Shown: in pieces, positions 7,465 to 16,922 of the stretch
Layout of the letters: each line of letters begins with the position of its first letter
Position numbering within the stretch: position 1 is the first letter of the stretch
DNA from: Actinacidiphila glaucinigra
GTDB taxonomy: Bacteria; Actinomycetota; Actinomycetes; Streptomycetales; Streptomycetaceae
NCBI RefSeq assembly: GCF_900188405.1
Contig: NZ_FZOF01000003.1
Span: forward strand, 186,001-250,000
Reading direction: 5' to 3'
Length of the DNA: 64,000 nucleotides
Position numbers and translations under genes: made by a program
Notes under the pieces: model-generated
The model's input: the letters and a program-made list of their open reading frames with translations, nothing else
The model's database searches: none
Told to the model about the DNA's origin: nothing

Positions 7465-8850
7465 TCAGCCGGTCAGGCCCGCGATCCGGGCGAGCCGCCG
7501 GGCCTGCTCGCGGGTGGCGCGCGCGATGGCGTCCTCGTCGGCGGTGACGAGGCGGCCGTCCTCGACCACCGGCCGGCCGTTCACCAGGGAGAGGGTGACG
7601 GGGGCGGCCGCGCCGAGGACGAGGGCGGCGACGGGGTCGGCGATCGAGGCGTGGGCGAGGGTGTCCATCCGCCACAGGACGAGGTCGGCGAGCTTGCCAG
7701 CCTCCAGGGAGCCGATCTCGCCGGCCCGGCCGAGCACCCGGGCCCCGCCGTACGTGCCGAGGCGCAGCGCCTGACGGGCGGTCAGTGCCGCCTCGCGGTG
7801 CGCGCCGAGGCGGTTGATGAGCAGCGCGTTGCGCAACTCGGTGTGCAGCTCGCCCGATTCGTTGGACGCGGTGCCGTCCACACCGAGCCCGACCGGGACG
7901 CCGGCCGCCAGCATGTCCGGCACGCGGGCGATGCCGGCGGCCAGGCGGGCGTTGGAGGACGGGCAGTGGGCGACGCCGGTCCGCGTGCGGGCGAAGGCGG
8001 CGATGTCGGAGTCGGCCATGTGGACGCAGTGCGCCATCCACACGTCCTCGCCGAGCCAGCCGGTGGACTCGAAGTAGTCCGTGGGGCCCATGCCGAACAG
8101 TTCCCTGCAGAACTGCTCCTCCTCCACGGTCTCACTACCGTGGGTGTGCAGCCGCACGCCCTTGCGCCGGGCGAGTTCGGCTCCCTGGCGCAGCAGTTCG
8201 GTGGAGACCGAGAACGGTGAGCAGGGGGCGACGGCGATCCGCGTCATGGCGCCGAACGAGGCGTCGTGGTGCTTGTCGATCGTCTCCTCGGTGGCGGCGA
8301 GGGCGTCGTCGAGGGTCTCGACCGCGAAGTCCGGGGGCAGTCCGCCGTCGGACTCGCCGCGGTCCATCGAGCCGCGGGCGAGGGTGAAGCGCACCCCCAT
8401 GCCGGCGGCGGCCCGGATGATGGAGCCGGACAGGTCGCCCGTGCCGCGGGGGAAGACGTAGTGGTGGTCCATGGCGGTGGTGACGCCGCCGCGGGCCATC
8501 ATCGCCAGGGAGCCCTGGGCGGCCGCGTGGGTCATCGCCTCGTCGATGCGGGCCCAGGTGGGGTAGAGGGCGACGAGCCAGTCGAAGAGGTTGTGGTCGG
8601 TGGCCAGCCCCCGGGTGATCCACTGGTAGAAGTGGTGGTGGGTGTTGACCAGGCCCGGGGTGAGCAGGTGGCCGGTGCCGTCCACCCGCCGTACGACGCC
8701 CTCCAGTCCCGCGGGGGCCGGTCCCGGGCCGACGGACTCGATGCGGTCGCCGGCGACGACGAGGTGGCCGGCCGGGTACTCGGTGCCGTCCGCGTCGACG
8801 GTGGCGACGGCGCAGTTCTCGATGACGATGCGCTCTGCTGGGGCGGTCAT
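7465..8850 (-). CDS. 8-oxoguanine deaminase (amidohydrolase superfamily)
   Basis: A 461-residue metal-dependent deaminase that converts 8-oxoguanine (or possibly guanine) to urate (or xanthine). The metal ligands are visible: LVNTHHHF near residue 70, LHTHGSE, VAHCVHMAD and the catalytic Asp in GLGVDGTASNE. It is the last gene of the urate operon and starts 11 bases after the uricase stop, with GAGG in the gap. Co-transcription with uricase favours the 8-oxoguanine assignment because its product is urate. Guanine, cytosine or other aminohydrolase activity cannot be excluded from sequence alone. Confidence 0.87.
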   Translation of the reverse strand: MTAPAERIVIENCAVATVDADGTEYPAGHLVVAGDRIESVGPGPAPAGLEGVVRRVDGTGHLLTPGLVNTHHHFYQWITRGLATDHNLFDWLVALYPTWARIDEAMTHAAAQGSLAMMARGGVTTAMDHHYVFPRGTGDLSGSIIRAAAGMGVRFTLARGSMDRGESDGGLPPDFAVETLDDALAATEETIDKHHDASFGAMTRIAVAPCSPFSVSTELLRQGAELARRKGVRLHTHGSETVEEEQFCRELFGMGPTDYFESTGWLGEDVWMAHCVHMADSDIAAFARTRTGVAHCPSSNARLAAGIARVPDMLAAGVPVGLGVDGTASNESGELHTELRNALLINRLGAHREAALTARQALRLGTYGGARVLGRAGEIGSLEAGKLADLVLWRMDTLAHASIADPVAALVLGAAAPVTLSLVNGRPVVEDGRLVTADEDAIARATREQARRLARIAGLTG

Positions 8851-8861
8851 GGTGTGGCCTC

Positions 8862-9749
8862 TCAGTCCGTCACCGGGATGCGGGGCTCGGCTCCGTCGCG
8901 CAGGACCGTGCCCTCGATGAGGCCGTAGGGGCGGTCGGCCGCGAAGTACACCGCGCTGTCGGGGGTGTCGTTCTTGAGGCCGAACGGCTCCAGGTCGACG
9001 AGGAAGTGGTGCTTGTTGGGAAGCGAGAGCCGTACCTCGTCGATCTCGGGGCGGTGCTCGAGCACGCGGTCGCCCATCGCGTACAGCGTCTGCTGCAGGG
9101 AGAGCGAGTAGGTGCCGGCGAAGGCGTCGAGGAGGTGCCCGCGGACCTCGGCCCAGGACTCCTGCCACTGCGGGGCGGGGTCCTCGTCGCGGGCCCAGTG
9201 GAACCGCCAGCGGGCGCTGACCTCGGTGGCCAGGACGCGGTCGCGGGTCTCCGGCAGCGTGGTGTAGCGGTCCTTGACGAAGCCCCAGAACTCGGAGTCG
9301 GTGGTGTTCATGACCACCAGGTCCTTCAGCCCGGAGACGACCTGCCAGCGCGCGCCGTCGAAGGTGACCTCGGTGGTGCGGGTCTCGCGTCCGCCGCGGA
9401 CGAAGGAGTGCTCCGGCGTGATCCGCTCCCAGTCGTACTCCTCGATGCGGATCCTGGCCCGCTCGATGGACTCCTGTCCGGTGACGAAGTGCCGGGCGAG
9501 GTGGATGCCGAACTGCTCGGCGGAGTCGATGCCGTGCTGCTTGGCGAAGGCGAAGACGGTGTTCTTGGTGGTGTCGGTGGGCAGCACGGCGGCGTTGCTG
9601 CCGGAAGTGTGGACGTCGTCCATCGCGCCGGACAGGGCGACGGAGACGTTGAGGTCCTTGACGTGGTGGGTCGCGCCGTCGCGGGTGACGCGGACGACGC
9701 GGGTCTCCGCCTTGCCGTACTGGTTCTGGCCGAGCCGGGTGGGCGACAT
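8862..9749 (-). CDS. pucL: Urate oxidase (uricase)
   Basis: A 295-residue cofactor-free uricase that oxidises urate to 5-hydroxyisourate. Family hallmarks are present: the catalytic Thr region LPTDTTKNTVFAFAKQHG near residue 60, the substrate-binding segment SGLKDLVVMNTTDSEFWGF and the C-terminal LPNKHHFLVDLEPFGL. The length is standard. The ATG begins MSPTRLGQNQYGK, as in homologues, and follows the HIU hydrolase stop by 7 bases, with a GGGAG site inside the end of that gene. It sits between the HIU hydrolase and 8-oxoguanine deaminase genes in one operon. Confidence 0.96.
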   Translation of the reverse strand: MSPTRLGQNQYGKAETRVVRVTRDGATHHVKDLNVSVALSGAMDDVHTSGSNAAVLPTDTTKNTVFAFAKQHGIDSAEQFGIHLARHFVTGQESIERARIRIEEYDWERITPEHSFVRGGRETRTTEVTFDGARWQVVSGLKDLVVMNTTDSEFWGFVKDRYTTLPETRDRVLATEVSARWRFHWARDEDPAPQWQESWAEVRGHLLDAFAGTYSLSLQQTLYAMGDRVLEHRPEIDEVRLSLPNKHHFLVDLEPFGLKNDTPDSAVYFAADRPYGLIEGTVLRDGAEPRIPVTD

Positions 9750-9756
9750 GTCGGTG

Positions 9757-10149
9757 CTAGCTCCCTCGGTATACGGAGTAGCCGAACGGGTTGAGCAGCA
9801 GCGGTACGTGGTAGTGCTCGCCCGGCTCGACGGCGAAGACGATCGCCACCTCCGGGAAGAAGGCTCCGCTGTCCCTGGTGCGGGGGGCGTCCTGCTGGTC
9901 CTCGGCTCGACTGCGGTGGTCGGTGCTCTGGCGGGTGAGGTAGGGCTCGGTGGCGAACTCCAGCCGTACGTGGCTCGTGCCCTGCGGCGGGTCGGGCAGG
10001 TCCTTGCAGCGGCCGTCGGCGTCGGTCTCCGAGGTGCCGTGCGGGACCCAGGGGGCACCGCTTCCGGCACGTACCGCCAGGGTGACGGCGACGCCCCGCG
10101 CGGGGCGGCCGGCGCTGGTGTCCAGGACGTGCGTGGACACGGAGGTCAT
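9757..10149 (-). CDS. uraH: 5-hydroxyisourate hydrolase (transthyretin-like)
   Basis: A 130-residue transthyretin-related hydrolase that opens 5-hydroxyisourate to OHCU. It has the N-terminal VSTHVLDTSAGRPA with the catalytic His, the central LEFATEPY strand and the diagnostic C-terminus ending YRGS. The ATG overlaps the stop of the OHCU decarboxylase gene as ATGA, so the two are translationally coupled. Product and substrate link it directly to its operon neighbours uricase and OHCU decarboxylase. Confidence 0.96.
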   Translation of the reverse strand: MTSVSTHVLDTSAGRPARGVAVTLAVRAGSGAPWVPHGTSETDADGRCKDLPDPPQGTSHVRLEFATEPYLTRQSTDHRSRAEDQQDAPRTRDSGAFFPEVAIVFAVEPGEHYHVPLLLNPFGYSVYRGS

Positions 10150-10658
10150 GCGGGGTCCTCCTTCGCGGCCTCGACGAGCCGGGTGAGGCGGAGGCGGTTG
10201 ATCCTTCCCAGTTCGGTGCGGACGGTCTCGCGCTCGGTGCCGGGGTCGTTGCCGATGCGCTCCTTGAGCGCGGCCAGCATCTGGTCGCCGGTCCTGCCGG
10301 TGGCGCAGATGAGGAAGACGTGGCCGTGCCGCTCCTGGTAGGCGAGGTTCAGTGCGAGCAGTTCCTCGCGCTGGGAGTCCCGCACCCCGCCCTGCTCGCG
10401 GGCGGAGACCGGGTCACCGGGCCGGGGGCGGCCGATCGGCGGGTGGCCCGCCATCGCCTCGGCCAGGTCGTCCGGCGTGAGGTCGGCCGTCGCGTCGTCG
10501 GAGGCGGCGAGCAGCGCGTCAAGGGTGTCGTACGGGCGGGCCGCCGTGACGGCGGCACCCCAGGAGCGGCTCGCGCAGACCTCGTGCAGCAGCGCGATCG
10601 CCTCCGGTCCGCCGGCGGCGTTGAACCGGGCCAGGCCCGGGGATGGGCTGGAAGTCAC
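10146..10658 (-). CDS. uraD: OHCU decarboxylase
   Basis: A 170-residue 2-oxo-4-hydroxy-4-carboxy-5-ureidoimidazoline decarboxylase, which forms S-allantoin. Conserved segments include RFNAAGGPEA, the catalytic-His motif GHPPIG near residue 75 and LNLAYQERHGHVFLICATGR. It is the first gene of the urate operon. The start is GTG, with no Shine-Dalgarno sequence but a -10 hexamer exactly 6 bases upstream, so the mRNA is probably leaderless. A palindrome overlaps the -35 element. Confidence 0.95.
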   Translation of the reverse strand: MTSSPSPGLARFNAAGGPEAIALLHEVCASRSWGAAVTAARPYDTLDALLAASDDATADLTPDDLAEAMAGHPPIGRPRPGDPVSAREQGGVRDSQREELLALNLAYQERHGHVFLICATGRTGDQMLAALKERIGNDPGTERETVRTELGRINRLRLTRLVEAAKEDPA

Positions 10659-10664
10659 AAGGGC

Positions 10665-10694
10665 ACGCTAGGAGCGCCCACCGCATGACGTCAA
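10665..10694 (-). promoter_or_regulatory. Promoter of the uraD-uraH-uricase-deaminase operon
   Basis: On the minus strand, -35 TTGACG (10694-10689) and -10 TAGCGT (10670-10665) are separated by 18 bases. The GTG start codon lies 6 bases beyond the -10, so transcription and translation probably start together. Confidence 0.7.
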
Positions 10695-10705
10695 CAGTTT
10701 GTTGA
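10691..10705. promoter_or_regulatory. Palindromic operator overlapping the urate-operon -35
   Basis: TCAACA-GTT-TGTTGA is a perfect 6-bp inverted repeat with a 3-base spacer, and it overlaps the -35 hexamer by 4 bases. This position suits a repressor. The regulator is not identified; the HTH gene immediately upstream is one candidate. Confidence 0.6.
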
Positions 10706-10738
10706 AAAGTCGCTGCCCGCAACGCCCGGACGGACGCC

Positions 10739-11131
10739 TCACGCGGTGCTCTGGCGGCCGCCCTTCGCCGCGTTCTCCCTGTTGAGGTAGTTGTAGACGG
10801 TGAAGCGGCTCACGCCGAGCGCCGAGGCGACCGTCTCCACCCCGTGCCGCACCGAGAAGGCACCGCGCTCCTCCAGGATGCGGACGACCGTCTGCTTCTC
10901 CTTGCGCTCCAGTTCCGACAGCGCCTTGCCGTGCCGCCTCTCGAGGTCGGCCAGGATGTGGTCGAGCGAGTCCGCGAGGTGCGGCAGCCGTACGGCGACG
11001 ACCTCCGCGCCCTGCCAGCTGAGCACGACGTCGTCACCGCGCGCCTCGCCGGGAGGCACCAGTTCCGCGCCCATGGCGTCGGCGAGCGGCTTGATCGCCG
11101 CGCTGAACGGATGCTCGGCAGGCCCGGTCAC
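10739..11131 (-). CDS. HTH regulator of the YheO/DauR C-terminal type
   Basis: A 130-residue protein with an N-terminal half of unknown fold and a C-terminal helix-turn-helix (ETVASALGVSRFTVYNYLN, residues about 98-117) preceded by a helix-rich linker (ELERKEKQTVVRILEERGAF). This C-terminal pattern is typical of DauR/YheO-type HTH domains. The GTG start overlaps the stop of the 83-residue gene (GTGA). It lies just upstream of the uraD operon on the same strand, so control of urate degradation is a reasonable inference. No ligand can be named. Confidence 0.78.
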   Translation of the reverse strand: MTGPAEHPFSAAIKPLADAMGAELVPPGEARGDDVVLSWQGAEVVAVRLPHLADSLDHILADLERRHGKALSELERKEKQTVVRILEERGAFSVRHGVETVASALGVSRFTVYNYLNRENAAKGGRQSTA

Positions 11132-11379
11132 CGGTCCGCCTCGCCGAGGACGTTGACCTGCAGCGACACCCGGGTCGCGCCGGCCTCCAGGGTGCGCCGC
11201 AGCAGATCGCCGACCACGGCCACCACCTGCTCCGTGCCGCCCTCGGCCGAGTTGCCGAAGGGCCCGACGTCGACGGCGTCGAGCCCGGCAGCCTCCAGGA
11301 CCTCGCGGCCCACCACGGCGTGCCGCGGGGGCTCGTCCAGGTCGAACGGCTCGGTGGTGAATTCGAGTCTCAGGCGCAC
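11128..11379 (-). CDS. Small conserved protein, possible thiamine-binding-like (DUF77) fold
   Basis: An 83-residue protein reading as a beta-alpha-beta unit (RLRLEFTTEPFDL, VVGREVLEAAGL, then RRTLEAGATRVSLQVNVLG). The pattern resembles small ferredoxin-like proteins of the MTH1187/YkoF type, but the match is weak. It is the first gene of a coupled pair with the HTH regulator. The GTG has no ribosome-binding site and lies 6 bases from TAGGTT (11391-11386), again suggesting a leaderless mRNA. Its function is unknown. Confidence 0.65.
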   Translation of the reverse strand: MRLRLEFTTEPFDLDEPPRHAVVGREVLEAAGLDAVDVGPFGNSAEGGTEQVVAVVGDLLRRTLEAGATRVSLQVNVLGEADR

Positions 11380-11385
11380 GCCTTC

Positions 11386-11413
11386 AACCTAGCTGGTCAG
11401 CGGCTTTCCGGAA
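11386..11413 (-). promoter_or_regulatory. Leaderless promoter with TTCCGGAA palindrome
   Basis: On the minus strand -10 TAGGTT occupies 11391-11386, with the GTG start 6 bases further on. The perfect palindrome TTCCGGAA (11406-11413) falls in the -35 region, which otherwise lacks a consensus hexamer. Confidence 0.4.
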
Positions 11414-11421
11414 CATCCCTC

Positions 11422-11451
11422 TTGACAGCCGCCGTCCGGCTCATGGAGTCT
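11422..11451 (+). promoter_or_regulatory. Promoter of hyi-glxR
   Basis: -35 TTGACA (11422-11427) and -10 GAGTCT (11446-11451) have an 18-base spacer. The predicted transcription start is near 11458, just upstream of the consensus operator. Confidence 0.5.
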
Positions 11452-11486
11452 TCCGTTAGGTAGAAACAAGTTTCCGTATTACGGAA
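11451..11486. promoter_or_regulatory. Glyoxylate-regulon operator pair (hyi side)
   Basis: The perfect inverted repeat TTCCGTA-T-TACGGAA is at 11472-11486. A degenerate copy TTCCGTTAGGTAGAA is at 11451-11465, exactly 21 bp upstream (two helical turns). The same design occurs before gcl at 16923-16958. The symmetry resembles IclR-family sites; an AllR-like regulator is inferred and is not encoded here. Confidence 0.75.
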
Positions 11487-11497
11487 GGGCGCAGGCG

Positions 11498-12328
11498 ATG
11501 GGCTTCGACTCCACGCGCTTCGATGTGAACCTCTCGATCCTCTTCACCGAACTCCCGCTCCTGGAGCGCCCCGCGGCCGCCGCCGCGGCCGGCTTCTCCG
11601 CGGTCGAGCTGTGGTGGCCGTGGACCCGGATGCCGAGCCCTCCGCAGTCCGAACTCGACGCCCTGCGCGACGCGCTGCGGGAGGCCGGCACCCAACTGGT
11701 GGGCCTCAACTTCTACGCCGGCGAACTCCCCGGCCCCGACCGCGGCGCCCTGTCCGTGCCGGGCGAGGAGTCCGCGCGCTTCCGCGCCAACATCGACGTC
11801 GCCGCCGACTTCGCCCACTCGGTGGGCTGCACGGCGCTCAACGCGCTGTACGGCAACCGCGTGGACGGCGTGAGCCCCGAGGCACAGGACGAACTCGCCC
11901 TGGAGAACCTGGTCCGGGCCGCGCACGCGGCCGACCGGGTCGGCGCGGTGCTGCTGGTCGAGACCCTCAACAAGCCGGAGTCGCCGCGCTATCCGCTGGT
12001 GAGCGCGGCCGCCGCGGTCGAGGTGGTCGACAAGGTCAACGCCGAGACGGGTCTGGGCAACGCCAGGTTCCTGCTCGACCTCTACCACCTGTCGATGAAC
12101 GGCGAGGACCTGCCCGCCGCGATCGACGCCTACGCGGACCGCACCGGCCACGTCCAGATCGCCGACAATCCCGGCCGCGGCGCGCCCGGTACGGGCTCCC
12201 TGCCGCTGGCCGCCCTCCTGGGCCGGCTGCGCGACGCGGGCTACGACGGCTGGGTCGGCCTGGAGTACAAGCCGGGCCCGCAGGGCAGCGCCGCCTCCTT
12301 CGACTGGCTCGCCGACGCCGACAAGTAA
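11498..12328 (+). CDS. hyi: Hydroxypyruvate isomerase (TIM-barrel)
   Basis: A 276-residue xylose-isomerase-like TIM barrel that interconverts hydroxypyruvate and tartronate semialdehyde. Family segments are clear: AVELWWPW near residue 35, LNFYAGELPGPDRG, LLVETLNKPESPRYPL, LLDLYHLSMNGEDL and the diagnostic HVQIADNPGRGAPGTG, with metal-ligand Glu, Asp and His in these motifs. The start follows GGAAGG. It is the first gene of an operon with glxR, 15 bases downstream, and both act on tartronate semialdehyde made by Gcl. Confidence 0.93.
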   Translation: MGFDSTRFDVNLSILFTELPLLERPAAAAAAGFSAVELWWPWTRMPSPPQSELDALRDALREAGTQLVGLNFYAGELPGPDRGALSVPGEESARFRANIDVAADFAHSVGCTALNALYGNRVDGVSPEAQDELALENLVRAAHAADRVGAVLLVETLNKPESPRYPLVSAAAAVEVVDKVNAETGLGNARFLLDLYHLSMNGEDLPAAIDAYADRTGHVQIADNPGRGAPGTGSLPLAALLGRLRDAGYDGWVGLEYKPGPQGSAASFDWLADADK

Positions 12329-12343
12329 TCCGGAGAGGACATC

Positions 12344-13243
12344 ATGACCACCTCACTTCCCACGGTCGCGTGGATCGGCCTCGGCATCATGGGCTCCCCG
12401 ATGTCGGAGAACCTGATCAAGGCCGGGTACTCCGTCACCGGCCACACCCTGGAGCAGGACAAGCTCGACCGCCTGGCCGCAGCCGGCGGCACTCCCGCGG
12501 GCTCGATCGCGGAGGCCGTCAAGGACGCCGACGTCATCGTCACGATGGTCCCGGCCTCGCCCCAGGTGGAGGCCGTCGCCTACGGCGAGGACGGCATCCT
12601 GGCGAACGCCCGGCCGGGCGCGCTCCTGATCGACATGTCGTCGATCACCCCGCAGACCTCCGTCGACCTCGCCAAGGCCGCGGCCGCCAGGGGCATCCGG
12701 GTCCTGGACGCCCCCGTCTCGGGGGGCGAGGCCGGCGCCGTCGAGGCGGTGCTCTCGATCATGGTGGGCGGCGAGCGGGCAGACTTCGACGAGGCGCGGC
12801 CCCTGTTCGACGCCCTCGGCAGGACCGTCGTCCTGTGCGGTCCGCACGGCGCCGGGCAGACCGTCAAGGCGGCCAACCAGCTGATCGTGGCGGTGAACAT
12901 CCAGGCGTGCGCCGAGGCCGTGGTCTTCCTGGAGAAGTCCGGGGTCGACCTGGCGGCGGCCCTGGAGGTGCTGAACGGGGGCCTCGCCGGATCCACGGTG
13001 CTGACCCGCAAGAAGCGCAACTTCCTCGACCGGGAGTACGCCCCGGGCTTCCGCATCGACCTGCACCACAAGGACATGGGCATCGTCACCGACGCCGCCC
13101 GCAACGTCGGCGCGGCCCTGCCGGTCGGCTCGGTGGTGGCGAACCTCGTCGCCTCGCTGCGGGCCCAGGGCGACGGCGGCCTGGACCACTCCGCCCTGCT
13201 GCGCGGCGTGGAGCGCCTGTCCGGCCGGCCGGTCGCCGGCTGA
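12344..13243 (+). CDS. glxR: 2-hydroxy-3-oxopropionate (tartronate semialdehyde) reductase
   Basis: A 299-residue beta-hydroxyacid dehydrogenase that reduces tartronate semialdehyde to D-glycerate with NAD(P)H. The Rossmann motif IGLGIMGSPMSENL is at the N-terminus, the substrate motif APVSGGEAGAVEA lies near residue 122, and the catalytic-Lys region GAGQTVKAANQ is near 170. A GGAGAGGA site lies in the 15-base gap after hyi, showing a two-gene operon. It completes glyoxylate assimilation together with gcl, which is transcribed separately from 16870. Confidence 0.94.
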   Translation: MTTSLPTVAWIGLGIMGSPMSENLIKAGYSVTGHTLEQDKLDRLAAAGGTPAGSIAEAVKDADVIVTMVPASPQVEAVAYGEDGILANARPGALLIDMSSITPQTSVDLAKAAAARGIRVLDAPVSGGEAGAVEAVLSIMVGGERADFDEARPLFDALGRTVVLCGPHGAGQTVKAANQLIVAVNIQACAEAVVFLEKSGVDLAAALEVLNGGLAGSTVLTRKKRNFLDREYAPGFRIDLHHKDMGIVTDAARNVGAALPVGSVVANLVASLRAQGDGGLDHSALLRGVERLSGRPVAG

Positions 13244-13251
13244 CCCCCGAC

Positions 13252-13311
13252 TTCCGGGCGGCGGCGCCCCGACCTGTCCTGTCGCGCCCGATGGGGCGCC
13301 GCCGCCCGGAA
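13252..13311. terminator. Hairpin terminator after glxR
   Basis: Perfect 19-bp arms (13252-13270 and 13293-13311) with a 22-base loop lie immediately after the glxR stop. There is no U tract. Confidence 0.75.
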
Positions 13312-13373
13312 CCACGAACGTCCGCGCCGCCGAGAGCTTCTGAGGGGTAGGTCGAGGCGGCGCGGGCCGGGCC

Positions 13374-13428
13374 CCGCCCGGGGACCCGAGCCGCGACCGG
13401 GCCGGACGCGGACCGGGTCCCCGGGCGG
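13374..13428. terminator. Second long hairpin in the glxR downstream gap
   Basis: Perfect 15-bp arms CCGCCCGGGGACCCG (13374-13388) and its complement (13414-13428) enclose a 25-base loop. It may be a back-up terminator or a structured RNA element. Confidence 0.5.
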
Positions 13429-13565
13429 TGGTGTGTCCCGGGGCGACCGGGGACGCGAAGACGGGTGCGCGACGGGCTCCCCGTGCGGGACGATGGAGCG
13501 CAGGACCGTTCCGGCGAGCACCGCCGTCCCTCCGCACCGCCCGCACCGCCCAGGAGTCGCGAACC

Positions 13566-14294
13566 ATGGCAGAGAGCGTGCCCGTGCGCTGTCCGGCCTG
13601 CCGCCGGGAGCACGCCTACACCGCACCCACCTTCCCCTGCGCCTGCGGCACGCCGCTGGCCCTGCCGATCCTTCGCGGGGGCGTCCCGCTGCAGATCCGC
13701 CACCGGTCCTGGGACGACTCCTGGGTGGCCATGCGCTGCCCTGACTGCGGACGCGACGACCAGTGGCCGCAGCCCGAACTCGGCTGCGACTGCGGGGCGG
13801 TGGTCCGGCTGCCGGTGGACACCCGGGCCCTGCGCGCGCCCGAGCGGCGCCCCGTCCCCCCGGTGCGGCAGACCGGCCCGGGGCCCTTGGCGGCGGCACC
13901 GCGGCCGCCGTTCCGGCCGGTGACCATCCGTACCGCGCGGGACGCCGTCACCGCCGCCGCGCAGTACCTCAAGTGGCTCGGCTTCGCGGGTGTGCGCACC
14001 GCGGGGGACCGCTCGGCCAACGGCATCGACCTGCGCGGCGACGGGGTCGTGGCCCAGGTCGACCCGACGACCCGGCCGACGCCGCTGCGGGACGTCGAGA
14101 CCCTCTGGCTGAACTGCCTCAACGAGGACTCCACCGGCGCCTTCTTCTCGCTGGCCGGCTACGCCCACGACGCCCGGCTGCGCGCGGACCGGCTGGGGGT
14201 GCCGCTCTTCGTCATGGACCTCACCGGCACGCCGCAACCGGTCAACGACGCCGCCGACGCCCTGATCAGGACCGGCCCGCACGCCACACCCTGA
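13566..14294 (+). CDS. Zinc-ribbon protein with Mrr-like nuclease fold
   Basis: A 242-residue protein. Two N-terminal zinc-binding units are visible: CPAC with CACG, and CPDC with CDCG (residues about 8-78). A basic/proline linker follows, then a C-terminal domain (from about 120) reading like a restriction-endonuclease/Mrr fold: YLKWLGFAGVRTAGD, then GIDLRGDGVVAQVD. In active members the last motif is (Q/E)xK; here the Lys position is Asp, so catalysis is doubtful. The ATG has AGGAG about 10 bases upstream. No methyltransferase is adjacent, so it is not a standard restriction system. Confidence 0.7.
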   Translation: MAESVPVRCPACRREHAYTAPTFPCACGTPLALPILRGGVPLQIRHRSWDDSWVAMRCPDCGRDDQWPQPELGCDCGAVVRLPVDTRALRAPERRPVPPVRQTGPGPLAAAPRPPFRPVTIRTARDAVTAAAQYLKWLGFAGVRTAGDRSANGIDLRGDGVVAQVDPTTRPTPLRDVETLWLNCLNEDSTGAFFSLAGYAHDARLRADRLGVPLFVMDLTGTPQPVNDAADALIRTGPHATP

Positions 14295-14422
14295 ACCGGG
14301 CCGAGCTCAGCCCAACCCTTCACCGTCCGTGGTCACTCGGGTCGCGCGACCGCCGCTCCCGGGGGAGTATCGAGAGGTTCCCCCTCCGTACGGCAACCCA
14401 GGACTACGTCAAGGACGCAGCG

Positions 14423-14968
14423 ATGTCTACGGCCCTTCTGAAGCGCAAGCTCGACAAATCCTTCCGCCGTCTGGACACGGACGGCAACGGATATGCCGAG
14501 CGCGCCGACTTCCAGGACGTCGGCGCGCGGCTGATCCACGGCTTCGGCATGTCGCCCACCTCGCCCAAGGGCAAGGCGGTGGCGGTGCGCCTGGACGCCG
14601 TCTGGGCGGAGCTGGCGGCGTACGCCGACAGAGACCGCGACGGGCGGCTGTCCTCCGCGGAGTACCACCACGGGATGACCAAGGCCTTCATCGAGGGACC
14701 CGCCTTCGACCCCGTCTTCCATCCGGCGGCCGAGGCCGTCGCGCATCTGTGCGACACCGACGGCGACGGCCATGTCGTGCGGGGGGAGTTCGAGGTCCTG
14801 CAGCGGGCCTTCAACACCCCCGTCAGTGACATCGCCGCCGCCTTCAACCGCATCGACACCGACGGCGACGGCTGTGTGAGCACCGCCGAACTGGTGGCGG
14901 CCATCCGTGCCTACTACATCGGCACCGACCCCGAGGCTCCCGGCAACTGGCTCTTCGGGCCGCTGTAG
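14423..14968 (+). CDS. Calcium-binding protein with four EF-hands
   Basis: A 181-residue soluble protein of the calerythrin/Cab type. Four canonical EF-hand loops are visible: DTDGNGYAERADF (near residue 18), DRDRDGRLSSAEY (near 70), DTDGDGHVVRGEF (near 113) and DTDGDGCVSTAEL (near 147). All carry Asp/Asn ligands and a final Glu, so all four look competent to bind calcium. It probably acts as a cytosolic calcium buffer or sensor. It stands alone, convergent with gcl. Confidence 0.92.
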   Translation: MSTALLKRKLDKSFRRLDTDGNGYAERADFQDVGARLIHGFGMSPTSPKGKAVAVRLDAVWAELAAYADRDRDGRLSSAEYHHGMTKAFIEGPAFDPVFHPAAEAVAHLCDTDGDGHVVRGEFEVLQRAFNTPVSDIAAAFNRIDTDGDGCVSTAELVAAIRAYYIGTDPEAPGNWLFGPL

Positions 14969-15022
14969 GGCGGACCGGTCCGGGGCCCTCCGGGAGCCTG
15001 CCCGGGACGGTGTGTGTGGAGT

Positions 15023-15061
15023 CCGGCCGCCGCGCCCGGGAGGTCAGGACGTGGCGGCCGG
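15023..15061. terminator. Hairpin between the EF-hand gene and gcl
   Basis: CCGGCCGCC (15023-15031) pairs with GGCGGCCGG (15053-15061) across a 21-base loop in the 114-base gap between convergent genes. It could serve both directions. Confidence 0.45.
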
Positions 15062-15082
15062 TGGCACGGCGGTCGAACGGGC

Positions 15083-16870
<1,788 letters not shown>

Positions 16871-16922
16871 TCGGTCACTCCTGCGTCGTCCTGCGGTCCA
16901 GGTTGTCGCGCCCGGTGCTGCA

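Larger units (their letters stand above)
13244..13565. other. Non-coding gap with two long hairpins
   Basis: A 322-base stretch between glxR and the zinc-ribbon gene. It holds two successive long inverted repeats (13252-13311 and 13374-13428) and, at its end, an AGGAG site for the next gene. I see no convincing coding sequence. Confidence 0.7.
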
